Shown: positions 52,196-64,000 of the stretch, one piece after another | Numbering within the stretch: the first letter of the stretch is position 1 | How the letters are laid out: every line of letters begins with the position of its first letter | Origin: Nematostella vectensis | Lineage: Eukaryota > Cnidaria > Anthozoa > Actiniaria > Edwardsiidae | NCBI RefSeq assembly: GCF_932526225.1 | Contig: NC_064037.1 | Span: forward strand, 14,521,703 to 14,585,702 | Direction of reading: 5' to 3' | Length of the DNA stretch: 64,000 bases | Notes under the pieces: model-generated | What the model saw: only the letters and a program-made list of their open reading frames with translations | What the model was told of the DNA's origin: nothing | Database searches by the model: none | Made by a program: the position numbers and the translations under genes

Positions 52196-52640
52196 TGGCT
52201 TATTAGAGGGGGATGGCTCAACAGAGAGGGGTGACTTATTAGAAAGGGATGGCTTATCAGAGAGGGATGGCTTATCAGAGAGGGCTGGTTTATTAGAGAG
52301 GGGTGGCTTACTAGAGAGGGGTGGCTTATTAGAGATGGGTGATTTATTAGAGAGGGCTGGCTTATTAAAGGGGTGACTTGTTAGATAGTGATTGCTTATT
52401 AGAGGGGTGACTTATTGGAGAGGACTGGCTTGTTTCATAAGGTTGGCTTAATAGAGAGGGTGGCTTATTAAATAATGCACTCTATGCAGCCTAACAGAAG
52501 GTGCACACTGGTATGTAAATAATGTAATACTAGAAATTTTGCCAAGGGGTGGGTTAATAGAGTCGTGGCTTGCTAGAAAGGGAATGCTTATCAGAGGGGC
52601 AGCTTATGAGAGAGCTATGTTTTTTTAAAGATGGCTTATT
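52196..52640 (-). repeat. Minisatellite, inverted array
   Basis: Units of TTATTAGAGAGGGGTGGC type, the complement of the array at 50222-50655, more diverged toward its right end. The pair could form a long stem around a 1.5 kb loop. Confidence 0.9.
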
Positions 52641-55434
52641 AAAGAGGGTTTGCAGAAAGGAAGGGCAGATCATTGAGAGTGGGGGGGGGGGCATATTATA
52701 GAGGGGGGATTAAAGGGCAGCATATTACAGTAGGGGAATGTTGATTTGGTTAGTGAACAGCTGCTTTAGGAATATGTTTCATTGCCATTCAGAGACAATG
52801 GAGTCACCAAGAAACATGTGATTTATTGAAAGATTATGCAAATAAATAGTTACATAACTACAACAGAACATTATAAGCTATGATGTGACAAAGGTTGCTT
52901 CAGTAATCAAATTTGGAAATCCATCATGCCTGCTGAATAGATGGACAAAGGTAGTATAAGTCAAGTATAACATACAAGTGAAAATCTCTTAGAGCTTGAA
53001 ATATGTAAAACATGTGAATTCTTCATGATCTCGATGTTATTTGTGAACCAATAATCTGAAACTTAGGCTCACTGTCTTTATATGTGTCCTTAATTCCAAT
53101 GGCACAGTTGAATTCAAAACTGGACTACTTGCTTGGTGCCGCCATTGAATAACAAAATTTGACACTGCCTGAAATAAATAAAAAGGGAATTCCTCTGCAG
53201 TATTTGGGCAATAACCAACTGTGATGTGTGGACAACTGCAGTGCAATGACTTGGTCAGGATGAGATAATCAAGGTGGTGAAGCCCCTGTGACAAAGAAAA
53301 ATCATTGTAACCTTGTATTACATATTACAATTGAGTCAAGAGAACATGTTGAAGATGTTAGAAATTCATCTTAAAAACACTATCTGGGCAAATGAGGAAT
53401 AGCAATGTCAGATGAACGTATAAGAAGTAGCCAAAGACAAAGTTAAAAAAAACATGTTAAAAAAACTTTTACACTAAATGAAGACCCAGTTTCTGAAGCT
53501 GAGGCTAATTTATTTACTGTTAAAGGTGATTAAGTGCCATTGTTACTTAGATTACATAGAAATAACAAATTATTAATTACCCCATTAATGTACTTTTGCG
53601 CAAATTTTTGGGAAAAACAGACCAAAAACAGAAACCTTCCCCCTATTTCAAGTCCCACACTATCAGTCAAGTTCAGCTACTGCTGATCAAGCAGTATGCC
53701 TTGAAGTTTCCAACAATGCACTGAGGTGTCTTTTCAGTCTGGGGATGGTGGCAGTCTGTTGCTGACAACAGTTTTGCTTGTAATTTGCTTAAAAATTACA
53801 ACTTTTTTACATCAGGATTATAAAATTATAATTTATTTACATAAATAAAAAAAATCAGTGAAATATAAAATACAAGTGCATAATGTCTTCAAAGTAACAA
53901 ATCCCCCTGTTAACATAGTAGTAGATAGGTTGCTAAGCCAGCAATAAAAACATAAATACGCTCTATAGCAAGTTCTCTATAGCTAATTTGGTGTTTCAAC
54001 AATAATCCAGGAAAACAATGAAAACAAAGTTGCAACTTAGGGAATACTAATCACTAAGTAGTAAGCACTTATTTCTAACTACACTCCCCACTTATTCTCT
54101 ATTGCCTCATTCTCTATTGACTAATTATCCCCACTCATTCTCTAATTCTCTATTGCCCCTTGAAACTTTAATTACTATGAGATTTAGGGGGTTCAAATAG
54201 AGGGTGCTGATTGGTCGAGGTGTCAGTGATTATTTTCTAATAGTTATTAGTATAAATATGAAATTTAATGGATTGTTTAAGGAAGGATTTGATAAGGTGC
54301 AAAGGATTGGCAGGCACACAAACAGCATTTGCAGCATTTGGCAGTCATAGATAGCTATGGAAAAAGTCTAACATGATAACTGTTCAAAATCAAATACCAA
54401 CTTTTTGGTGGTCAATGGTGATGACACGCCTGATAGAGAAGCATTCTAACGACTGTTGATTTCTTTTTATCTCATTAAAAATTTCAACCCAGGCTGAGTT
54501 TTCAGCACAGTCAGGGGTTCCAACCGGGTATTCCTAAAATGCTTGTAAAATTGCTTTTTCTATTATATGAGCGAGATTTCCAGCCTGGGCTGCTCACCCG
54601 TGCTAGGATTTTCACCCCAAGCTCCAGTAGTGGATGGAATATCTCCATGTAATCATATAAATAAAGAACACTTTATAAGGACCTTTTTTTTATATGAACG
54701 TCCAGCATTTCACCAAATTTTAAGAACTGCTAAGAACATGCCGAGGTGCTGTGAATAGTTTTAACTGTTCAAAAACGAATTTAGTACAGGCTGAAGCTAG
54801 CTACTAATATGAAAAACATTTTCAGTCGCCTGGCCATACTAAAGCTTCAGCCAGGGTTGATATTCGTAATGTAAACAGACCCTTACAAAAGGCAAATCTG
54901 AGGATATGCCAATTCACCGTATTGATTTTTATGAGGAAGAGAAAGATCAAATCAGGTTACTTAGGGGACTGTGTGATAATTGTAAGCTTATAGCTGCAAT
55001 CTTACTGTACAACTTAGCCCAACTTAGATAGTGGAACTGATTGATTATCAATTGAATGTTTTACTCGCATTGCGTTCACTTGTTTATTAGTAGTAGCCTT
55101 CAAATATATTTCCTATGAACTACTTGACCTGCTTAATTGGGGATATCTCCCCTAGCGAAGGACGGTACGAAAGTAAAGACTCGATTTTTCGAGAAGCGAG
55201 ACTCACCTCTTAATGGCTTGTCTCCGTCTTAGGACGGACTCCAGTAAGGGAACATAACATGGCTTTTGCTAAATCCTTTTCTCTTGGGTGTTTCTCTGCT
55301 ATTTGAGTGTTTCTCTGCTTTATCAATTCCTCAGAAATCAGTTATATTATCAACAAACAACTGTTCTGCCACTCGATCCCAGTGTCACACGTGTGGTATT
55401 CTAACAAGGTCTATGATTGGACACATGTAGTCCT
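52641..55434. other. Right noncoding part of the Ginger-like element
   Basis: No supportable gene. It contains a dispersed repeat (53835-54000) related, in inverse orientation, to 28610-28770, sharing GCTGGCTTAGCAACC-like and CACTTGTATTTTA-like words when complemented. Confidence 0.4.
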
Positions 55435-55485
55435 ATCTGATTGGTTAGACACTTCTACAACGAGGACAGTTCTGCAACGGTACAG

Positions 55486-58400
55486 CCAGCCAGTCAGTCA
55501 GTCAGCCGCGCGACTCCCAGGCCCCACTCGGCCCCGAAAGGCGACTAAATACAAGCACGGAGCAAGGGAAAAAGTTCTTGTCGATTATGCGATGATTATT
55601 TATTTTGCCTCAAATTTTGTGACTTAAGGATAAAGTCAACTAGAGGAGATCTACTAACATTCATTCACGCCAAGATTTATCTGGTTTTAGCTAGTAAATT
55701 TAAGCAAGTAACAGTTCACATTAAAAAGCGAACAGAAGCACAAGAAAGCGACCCAAAAAAACAATGCAAGGTGAGTTTCGGACGACGATTTGTATTGTCT
55801 ATTGAGGATATGACAGTTATTAGGCTTTTTGTTGTCCTTTTTATATGCTTTGAGAATGCGAGTACTTAACTCAGTAATCAAATTATTTGAGCATAACAGG
55901 TTTTGTTTTGACATTCTTCGTTTTATCTATATTCTTGATTGTGTTGAATAAAATAAAATACAACAAAAACTGGAATTCGTATTTAATAAGACTTCTTCAG
56001 GGCAGATTGATTGTGTTGAGATATTTCATAAAGGCTAACCAATATCGTGTTGCATTTGTCAAATACTGCTAAAGAAGACCGTTCTTGTCTTTATATCCTG
56101 TGCTCTTAGTCCTAAGAAGATACATATCCTTAGAAGATACAGCAGCTTTTTCAACTTACAAGAGAAATTTTTCTTACCGAGGATAAAAAAACCCTATTTT
56201 CAATATGTATTGTTGTTATTGTCTGCATCTTGCATCTCATGTGTTTATTTTTTTTTCAAATAGTTGTGGAAAATTAGTTAGATTATAAACAGCTTGATAA
56301 AAAGATTGTTTTGAAAGAAATAATAAATAATTGTTTTCACTCTTTTATGAACCAGGAACTACCTGAGGGCCAAGATGAATGCTAAAGACTGGAAGACATG
56401 AGAATTAAAAATCATGTCTTGAAAAGAACAGTAGGATGTTCTTATTCACTAGTCATTTGATACCCCACACCCATGGTCCCAGGGAAGGGTGGGGGATTAA
56501 ACTTTAATAAAAGCCTGTTTCCAAGTTAAGAGTCAAAAACAGTCAATACCACCACCCCTCTTGACATATTCTGGTTAAAAAGTGGTCTAAAACCCCACAT
56601 TAACCCCTGACTTCTGCGGGAGTAATGACTAGTTCATTACTATGTGATTCAGCAGTACACACTCATAGGTTTTTTTAGAACAAGATACTTATATAATATA
56701 AAACTAAAAACAAACTTTTGCTTTTTAAATAATAAATCTGTAAAGAAAACAGTTTTCTATCAACCTAAAGATAATGGGAAAGGGGATATTTTAGAAAAGT
56801 ACTGAATATAATTATCACATTATTGTTATTATATTTTCTTTTCAAACATTTAAAGAAGAGTCATATTTTTTCCTTTTTCTTCTCCCTGTTGACTATTTTT
56901 ATGCAATTGATGCTCTTTGCTATTTCCTCTCTACACCAAAAATAAATTAATGAACAGATTTTATTTTTAAATTAGTAATTTTCATTTAGTACTCTCACTT
57001 ATACCTTTTTTTTAGGATTTTCATTCTAAGTCTCTTTCCCATTACATTTATTTTAGAGGTTTAGATTTATTTCATTGGAATAGTTGGATCCAGGGTTTCT
57101 CAAAACACCAAAATATAATGCATTACTGGATGTATATTTGTAGATATTAATTCCCATGGGGATGTAAAATCACCACTTATGGTACATTAAAACTTCAGTA
57201 TCTAAAATTGTGTATGACACTATATTCCATCTTTGAAATCCTGTTTCATCCATTGTTCTTCGCAAGGACAAAGCTTGTCAGAATGTAGCTTTACAAATGT
57301 ACATTTATGGAACTTTTATTAAGGGGAAGGGTTTTTTTAGGGCAAGAAACTCAAACTTTATAACACTAGCAACAACCTTGTTCTTTTTCAATAATAGAAT
57401 TCTGTTCACATAGCTTGGATAGCATAGACATGGCCTCTTTAGAGGCCTGTGGTGGTGAAAGGGTTCAGATAATGGGAAAGGGGAAATGTCAAGAAATGCT
57501 CAATCAAATTATTTTCATTACTGTTATATTTTTTTCACCAAACCTTTCAAGTTGAGTCAATTTACTTTATATCTCCTCTCCCGTCAGCTATTTTTTAGTC
57601 AATTGATATTCTTTGCTTCCTCTTTACCCCAAACATAGATCAATGAAAGGGTTTGGTTTGAAATTAGAAGTTAGCATTTTAGCACTGTCAGTGATGCCTT
57701 GGATGTTTTTTTTTTAGGATTTGCTTCCAAAATCAATCTGTTTTTTCTTCATTGCATTCATTTGGGAGTAGGCCACCAACAACAAGGCCACTATATGGTA
57801 AAGGGGGGTGCACCAATATGTAATGCATAAAAGGAGATATATTTTTGGATTTTAATTTCCAGACATTTTTTTGAATATTCGGTCCAATGAAGGAGAGAAT
57901 CGCCTCTAAATCAATACATAAAAATTATAGTATGGCATCTAAACAGTCTAAATATATTATTTTTAATCTTTGGAATGCTGTTACATCCATGACATTTTCT
58001 GCACAAGGGCAAAGCTTGTCAGAGTATTGTTTTGATTAAAAAAAAATATTCATAATGGAACTTCTATGATGGGACATAAGAATTTACCATTAGACTCTTA
58101 ACAACTTTGACAGCCATATCCACACCAGGAATTGTGTTTGTTAACTTTGATGTACTGCATAATTTAAATTATTGAATAAGGCCTGGATCCATTTGGTTGG
58201 TACAATAAATAAATCTCAGTAAAGAGCAGGATCCTAGATCCCACAAAAATACCTCGATCAGTCAACACAAAAGGTGTTCAATGCTGGCTCCGCTTTTAGG
58301 CAGTGCCTAAATCTATATTAAACCTAATTTTTGGGAGAATGTTAATACATTCTCTGTGTTCATCCGCATTGGCTCTCTTGCTTTTTTTTCACATATTTGC

Positions 58401-60000
58401 TGTGTTTAATCCGATTTCACAAGGTTTCTGCCCAAGTTTGTTTGACAGCTATGATATACTAGAAATAAAACCAAAAGTAATTTTTAATTCATTTCAATGA
58501 ATGATTGGTCAAATTCTTATTAAGATAAACTCCAGCTTTCTTTGGAGAAAGAAATAGAGAACTGGTTTCCTAAAACCTTAAAGAAATTGAGAGCTGGTCT
58601 CCTAAAACCCTAAGTATTAGTCATTTGTGAAAAACAACATCTATTTGATAAACACTTGAAATTTAAATCGACTTACAGAATATTGCATTATAACATTATG
58701 AAAATATTGTTTTGTTTCAACAACATTGCAAAACTCATCTCTACAATAAGTAGCTGAGCTTGGATTTTGGTAGAAATAGACATGATCCCTACTGAGTTTT
58801 ATGTCACCATCATCATCTTTTACCGGACAGGATCATAATAATTCCATCAGGAGAGGCTCCAAGATGTGTCACTCGGCACTGAGGTGTTGACCAGTGCTGC
58901 AAACTGAGAAATTCTCATATGCTTCACTCATGAACTTTCTCTTGCATGTGTATCAGGCGAGTACACAGAAGGGTGCACGGAATGCATGCTCACCCCCTTT
59001 GGCCACAAAAAATTGGTGATTTCTTATTTTTAACTATCCTTTTTCAATATACCTATACCTATGACTGCACATCCCCCCTCAGCCAATCCTAGGTACGTGA
59101 CTGTATATCATGCTTACAACCATTTCCACATCAAAAAGACAACAATGTAAAAATATAGAAGGTAACCCCTTCACTAGAATTCTGCAATACTGTCAAATTT
59201 ACCAGAAAATGGAATTGTACAGCACCATAGCAGGGGGTGGTGGGAAATGTAACCCCTCCCCCTTTAATAATTTTGGAAGCAATATAATTTCAGCCTGTAA
59301 ATAAAGACAATAGAATACCCCAATATTCATGACAATAACAAATATGTTATTGATTATGAATATTGTAATAATCACATCTTGGTTTATTTTGATAACAGAA
59401 GGTGAAATTTGCATGTATTCTGAGAAAATGGACTTTACTTACAGTAATTACAGTGTACATGTTATAAGAAATTTTAAATCGACATAGCAAATGTATCGAC
59501 AAAATAAGCTCATAGAGTAAGATACTTATGTAATACAATTAAATCTAGGAATTTAAAATAACCATGTACCCAATGTACAGAAGCAATGAGCTTCAGGATA
59601 CTAAATAGCCTTAATAAAGCTTTTTTTCTTGAGTAATAATGCTGGTCCTTGCAATTTATTTAAGTGTGAATGTACCATTTTCCCCCTGCCGTTTTGCAGG
59701 GCAAAGTAGAGAAATCAAATTTTCATCCTTTCGCAAAATTATCGCGTTTTTCGCCGAAAAAAACATAATAAATACACTTACCAGAAGACAATCATTTTTC
59801 ATCCGTTTAATACCGAGGTCTTTCAATCATCCACAAACGAAACGTTGTAGGACTGCATGTTTTTGTAAGCTTTCATCTCGTTTGAAGAATAAAAAGGACT
59901 GCAAGCGAAAGACGAGTAAAGGATAAAAGTTGAAAATCTGTTGAAAAATCTACTTTTTTAGAATGCAGGGGTTAACTCCGTTACAATAACACATCTCTTG
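55486..60000. other. Noncoding region with an old tandem duplication
   Basis: About 56768-57430 and 57464-58130 are diverged direct copies about 700 bp apart, sharing AATGGGAAAGGGGA, TTTTTTTAGGATTT and GGnCAAAGCTTGTCAGA. No splice-compatible coding exon was recognised, though small exons such as those elsewhere in the window could be missed. Confidence 0.45.
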
Positions 60001-60111
60001 AAAGTATTGCTATCGAATATCTAGACTTAAAGAGAGAAAATAATTGGAAAATACGGGAGAAACCTGGTTTTCGCCTACAGCTGCCATGCTCGCGCGTTGC
60101 TGTTTTTGACC

Positions 60112-60200
60112 AAAACCTTTAAAAGAAAAAGTCGACAACAACGCAGATTTATGTTTTTTAAAACGATATTTCGGCAGGCCAATACCTGCCTTCATCACCG
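60112..60200 (+). repeat. Inverted repeat arm A (partner 61928-62024)
   Basis: AAAACCTTTAAAAGAAAAAG, then CGACAACAACGCAGATTTAT, then CGATATTTCGGC; its complement lies at 61928-62024 with few differences. It resembles the conserved tail of a dispersed retroelement, so two opposite copies are likely. Confidence 0.7.
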
Positions 60201-61127
60201 GAAGTAAATTCACCCGCCAAAAGTCACGTGACTGAAACCCAAGAATATACCTATGGGGCTCCGCGCAATCATAGATCCGACATGTAAATCCATGCGCGCA
60301 CGAATAGCCAATCAGGAAAGAGATGGTGCAATAACAGCCATGTGGTCCCACAAATGTCCCACAAAAAGTCGGCAATCGGCGCCGAAAAAGATTGGTTTGA
60401 GATATTTTTCTGCGAATCTGGACAAGCAAATAAGCATTTTCCGGTCAGCGTAGAAAGTGCTAGCCCTGTTTTCTTTGCCCGGCCGCTTTTAGTGTAGAGT
60501 TGGGACTCAATTGTAGAAAAACACGTAAAATGTGCTACGAAGAAACGAAAAACAAAAAGCAAACGAACCACTTACAAGAGCACTGTAATTCCTACCATTA
60601 AACTTGTGTTTGATATTAGGCTACTTCAATTACATATAGGAATGAGACTGTCGTTTGTATTTTTGCTGTAAATCTTGACGTTTGCCGATAAAACTTGTAG
60701 TTAGAAGTCGGTCGTAAACAGCGAATTCGGCTTTCTCTTATGATTTTCCCCGCACTTAAATCACTGCAAGTTGACAAAAATATGTTTGAAAACACATAAA
60801 CACTTAGTACCTACCGTAGAAAGCACCGCTTTGTCTTATCATTTCCAATTTTTCGTATTTTAAGCTGGATTCGTGCCGTTTCCATTCAACAATCAAACTC
60901 GTAGTTATCTATTTCTATGCTTCATTCTCACAAGATTTTCACCAAGCTTGGACAACAAGACAAGTTTCTATCATGTTAGGTTACTATGTTTTATTTTTCA
61001 AGTCGCAGGAAAACCCCTATAAACGTCTGTATTTTAAGTGCACCAGTCCCTTAGATTCAACTGAGGAGTTCCAAATAAGAAATTATACTAATCTCAGATG
61101 CTGTATAGTTGTCTTGGTTCATCCTTG

Positions 61128-61457
61128 GAAGTTACTGGAAGATAAAGACATTTCAATGAAAAATATTTGCTATTTTGTACAGACTTCAGTTCAGAACGCC
61201 TGCCGGAATGGCAAACTTTGAAGGATTTGTTTGGGTTTTAAAGTTTCTTTACGCTCAATTGAAGTAAAAGATATTCAAGCACGTCAGTTTTTACCTTCTG
61301 CCAAGAGGTTTCTAGGGAAAAAGCCGATTTGTAAGATTAATTTCAATGCAAAGGTCAAGTACTTGAACACGAGTCTGGTTTCAGATGACAACAACTGATC
61401 AGCGGTCTGCCAGATGAAAATGCGTGACTTTCCACAGGTATCCTAATCCCGATAAGA
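61128..61457 (+). repeat. Inverted repeat arm B (partner 63674-64000)
   Basis: About 320 bp whose complement fills the end of the window (63674-64000, cut by the window edge). Shared words include CTTCTGCCAAGAGGTTTCT and CAACTGATCAGCGGTCT. The arms could be ends of one ~3 kb or longer DNA element or two opposite copies of a repeat. No transposase is seen between them. Confidence 0.75.
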
Positions 61458-62646
61458 ACATACCGTTTTGAGTCCTAGTCTTTCTTTACTAGAAAATCAT
61501 ATTTAAAAAAAAGGCGATATCATGTCTTGTTTGTCTATTTTCAAAAACATCTGATGATTTGGTAAAGAACTTAGGCGTAAGAGTAAAAATTGTATACGTT
61601 ACGTTTATCTGCATATTAGTTGTGTGCGCATGAGCACTGCTTGATTACTTCAGAAATTTTTATCAATAATGGGAGCGGGTCTTTGTAAAATGAAGACAGG
61701 ACCTACGCGGACCAGGCCTCGGCGGACCGGGTTATTTTTATTTATTATTTTTTTAATACACAAACATATGTGAAGAAACCGTTTAGTTACTTAGTAATCC
61801 ACACCACCCTATTTACCATCTTCCATAAGTCACCCCTTACTCAATTACTATTTTTACCTTTTGTTAGTTAATCATCAATGCACTTTGTACATATACTAGC
61901 TGTAACATGCCATTGTAACTCATTTATAACCTGAAGCTGAAGAAGGCAGGTATTGGCCAGCCGAAATATCGTTCTAAAAACATAAATCTGCGTTGTTGTC
62001 GACTTTTTCTTTTAAAGGTTTTACCTTTTGCGTGGGAGTCCCTAGGGTAAGTGTGCCGTTGTTGCTGGTCGCCGGTGGGACAGAGTTTGTTTTTCATTAC
62101 GGACTTGCTCCAGGTGACTGAAGTAGTTTGAAAAATCGGTAGCTGGAAAATCGGCAACTACCGTGAGAATAGTGACTTTAAATGGGCTGCTTCGCTACTT
62201 TGTAGCAAGAGAAAACAAATATCACTCTGTCCAACCACTGAGCTGTCAGTTAAATCAATGTAAACTGTTGATTGCCGTTAGAACAGTAACCCTCTATGGG
62301 CTACTTCCTTTCTGCACAAGCACAATCGTAGATTGCCGTGAGAACATTAACTCGTTATTGGCTACTCTGCTTGATATAACAAGAACAACAACTGTGCAAT
62401 GCCAACAAGACTGCCTGGAAAAGGGTTACAAAATCAGTTGGAGCTTGCGACAGATTGAATGAACATGTCTATGATTCCGATACAGACGACGATCTACTCC
62501 CCGTGTTTGAGGGGTAAAATAATACTTTCGCTAAACGAAAGATATAATGCTGATTGACATTGTTTTAATGCGAGGGATGTTTTAGCCTGTGAGCTAGTCT
62601 GTACTTTTGCGCAAAGTCCGTTATGAAAAAGAAATCTCCGTCGCAT

Positions 62647-62695
62647 ATCCCCCCCCCCCCCCCACATACACACACACACCCACTCACACACAAAC
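62647..62695. repeat. Poly-C and (CA)n simple repeat
   Basis: A run of about 13 C (62649-62662) followed by CACATA/CACACA repeats. The remaining sequence between the inverted arms shows no gene. Confidence 0.85.
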
Positions 62696-64000
62696 ATCGG
62701 AACACACATAACAGACATAAACTAATATAAGGAAAGCAGAGGTGCGCGATAAATAAGTCGAGTCTACGAAACGGGAAGTTGAGTTGAAATAGGGACTCCC
62801 CAAAATATGCCCAGGGGGGGTAAGGGGGGATGCAGGGTGTGCGCCCACAACGGCCGAGGGTCCACTTTCGGTTCCCAATTGACGTGCTATTTGTAGACGA
62901 AACTATAAAGCATAAGCTAGATAACCCTGGTACGTAGCCAAATCCGACAATAAAAGTCCCGTGAAGATACTGCAAAGGCATAAAAAATCCCTCTTTGTTC
63001 TTTCGGGGGTAGTCAGATTTTTATTAGAGAACTCATTTCACTCGTCGTCGCTTTACTCGTCCCCTCTCAGGACAGCCGAATTCCGAGCTACGAACAAGCA
63101 ACCATTGCCTGGGCTACCTGTGATTACATTTGCGTTTCAAGAGTCACCTACGCGCGCGCTTAACAAATACTCCGGTCGTTAAATCATGATTCACTTACCA
63201 GCTCTAGCAAGAAGAAGTTCAAACTCAGTTTAAAGTTTAAGAGCGCACTTTGAATTGCTCGAGCAATCGACACTAGGTCCACAAGGACCACCCACGCAAA
63301 CAGCGTAATCACAGGTAGTCATGATCAAGAAAAATATCAAGCATCATCTGAATTACAATTTTATGCTTGCCTGATTTTATAAGAAGCAGCCTCATGTGAT
63401 CTCTTTGTGTTGCCCTAAAGCCTTTTTGGCTAACGGAGGTGTTACTGTAACAGGATGCCGCTCTGAGGGAGTGTGACAATTCTTTCAGCTTATGCCCTAA
63501 TGTCAACGAAGCATGTTTGCTTGTGGTATTTGTGTTTTATTCTTCGATTGGTGTTTCCTACGGTATCTTTTTAAAATAATTTTGGCATCATTAATATGTT
63601 TTTTTTTATAGAATGAAGAACATAAAATAAGAAACAATCTAGAATAAAAACTGCAAGCCGACTAGTTGAACTATTCTTTTTATTGGGTTTCCTTTGCAAA
63701 TTCACGCATTCTCATCTGGTAGACCGCTGATCAGTTGTCATCTGAAACCAGACTCGTGGTCAAGTACTTGACCTTTCATTGAAATTAATCTTACAAATCG
63801 GCTTTTCCCCCAGAAACCTCTTGGCAGAAGGTAAGAACTGACGTGTTTGAATATCTTTTACTTCAGTTGAGCGTAAAGAAACTTTAAAACCCAAACAAAT
63901 CCTTCAAAGTTTGCCATTCCGGCAGGTGTTCTGAACTGAAGTCTGTACAAAATAGCAAATATTTTTTATTGTAATGTCTTTATTGACTTCCAGTAACTTC

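Larger units (their letters stand above)
43573..55485. mobile_element. Candidate Ginger-like DNA transposon, 11.9 kb
   Basis: Ends at 43573-43623 and 55435-55485 are 51 bp inverted repeats with four mismatches, starting CTGTA and containing AAGTGTCTAACCAATCAGAT. A 4 bp CCAG lies on each side (43569-43572, 55486-55489). The outside sequence is one interrupted tandem repeat, so this is an insertion. A DDE integrase gene lies inside (46727-50346). Ginger elements have integrases related to those of Gypsy and 4 bp duplications; that assignment is from memory. The length suggests nested insertions. Confidence 0.6.

Noticed and set aside
60010..60429. 139-residue minus-strand ORF
   Set aside because: It runs through the tail of a dispersed repeat (shared with 61928-62024) and has no recognisable domain.

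Overview
The window looks like animal nuclear DNA, probably an anthozoan cnidarian (sea anemone or coral). The basis is AT-rich intergenic DNA, GT-AG introns splitting tiny exons, long microsatellites, and remains of LINE, Gypsy, SINE and DNA transposons around a complete Polinton/Maverick (adintovirus-like) element. No rRNA, intact tRNA, CRISPR or bacterial operon was seen. Everything was read by eye, so homology statements rest on recognised motifs, not on database searches.

Layout. (1) 158-8385 and 33974-43126 are two direct copies of one segment. Each carries a 15-exon gene whose exons are mostly 19-58 nt, so an open-reading-frame scan shows only exon 4. I reconstructed both copies by splice sites and phase: 306 and 438 codons, all junctions in frame. 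The protein is acidic with an 11-residue repeat (8 units in copy 1, 20 in copy 2), then a coiled-coil-like region built from exon pairs, and a basic C-terminus. (2) 9343-25442 is a 16.1 kb Polinton with long terminal inverted repeats and a CAAGG direct repeat at its borders. It has 15 intact genes: protein-primed DNA polymerase B, integrase, major capsid protein, penton-like minor capsid protein, packaging ATPase, six capsid-side proteins of unknown role, a 504-residue protein, and a left-arm trio (TFIIB-like factor, ankyrin protein, Cys/His-repeat protein) that resembles giant-virus genes. (3) 25672-26589 is an intronless GNAT acetyltransferase. (4) 26.6-34.0 kb is a transposon graveyard: a LINE-like fragment with a 2A motif, a 2 kb inverted-repeat element, a SINE, a LINE ORF1 remnant and a Gypsy remnant. 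(5) 43573-55485 is bounded by 51 bp inverted repeats and a 4 bp CCAG duplication and carries a two-exon DDE integrase gene: a candidate Ginger-like DNA transposon. (6) 55.5-64 kb holds only repeats and noncoding DNA.

How the Polinton genes work together. Polymerase and integrase replicate and insert the element. Capsid proteins and ATPase would build and fill a particle. Every gene has a TTTAA(A/G) box, nearly always 21-33 bp before its likely start. The three left-arm genes and the polymerase share an extended GTGGTTTAAAGACATG-type version with 21-22 bp fixed spacing; most capsid-side genes share a TTAAAGAT-type version. A self-encoded TFIIB-like protein with such uniform core promoters suggests that the element runs its own transcription programme. 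Related 5' leaders in these genes, and a family of short palindromes found both between and inside genes, suggest how the element evolves. These are the most unusual features of the window.
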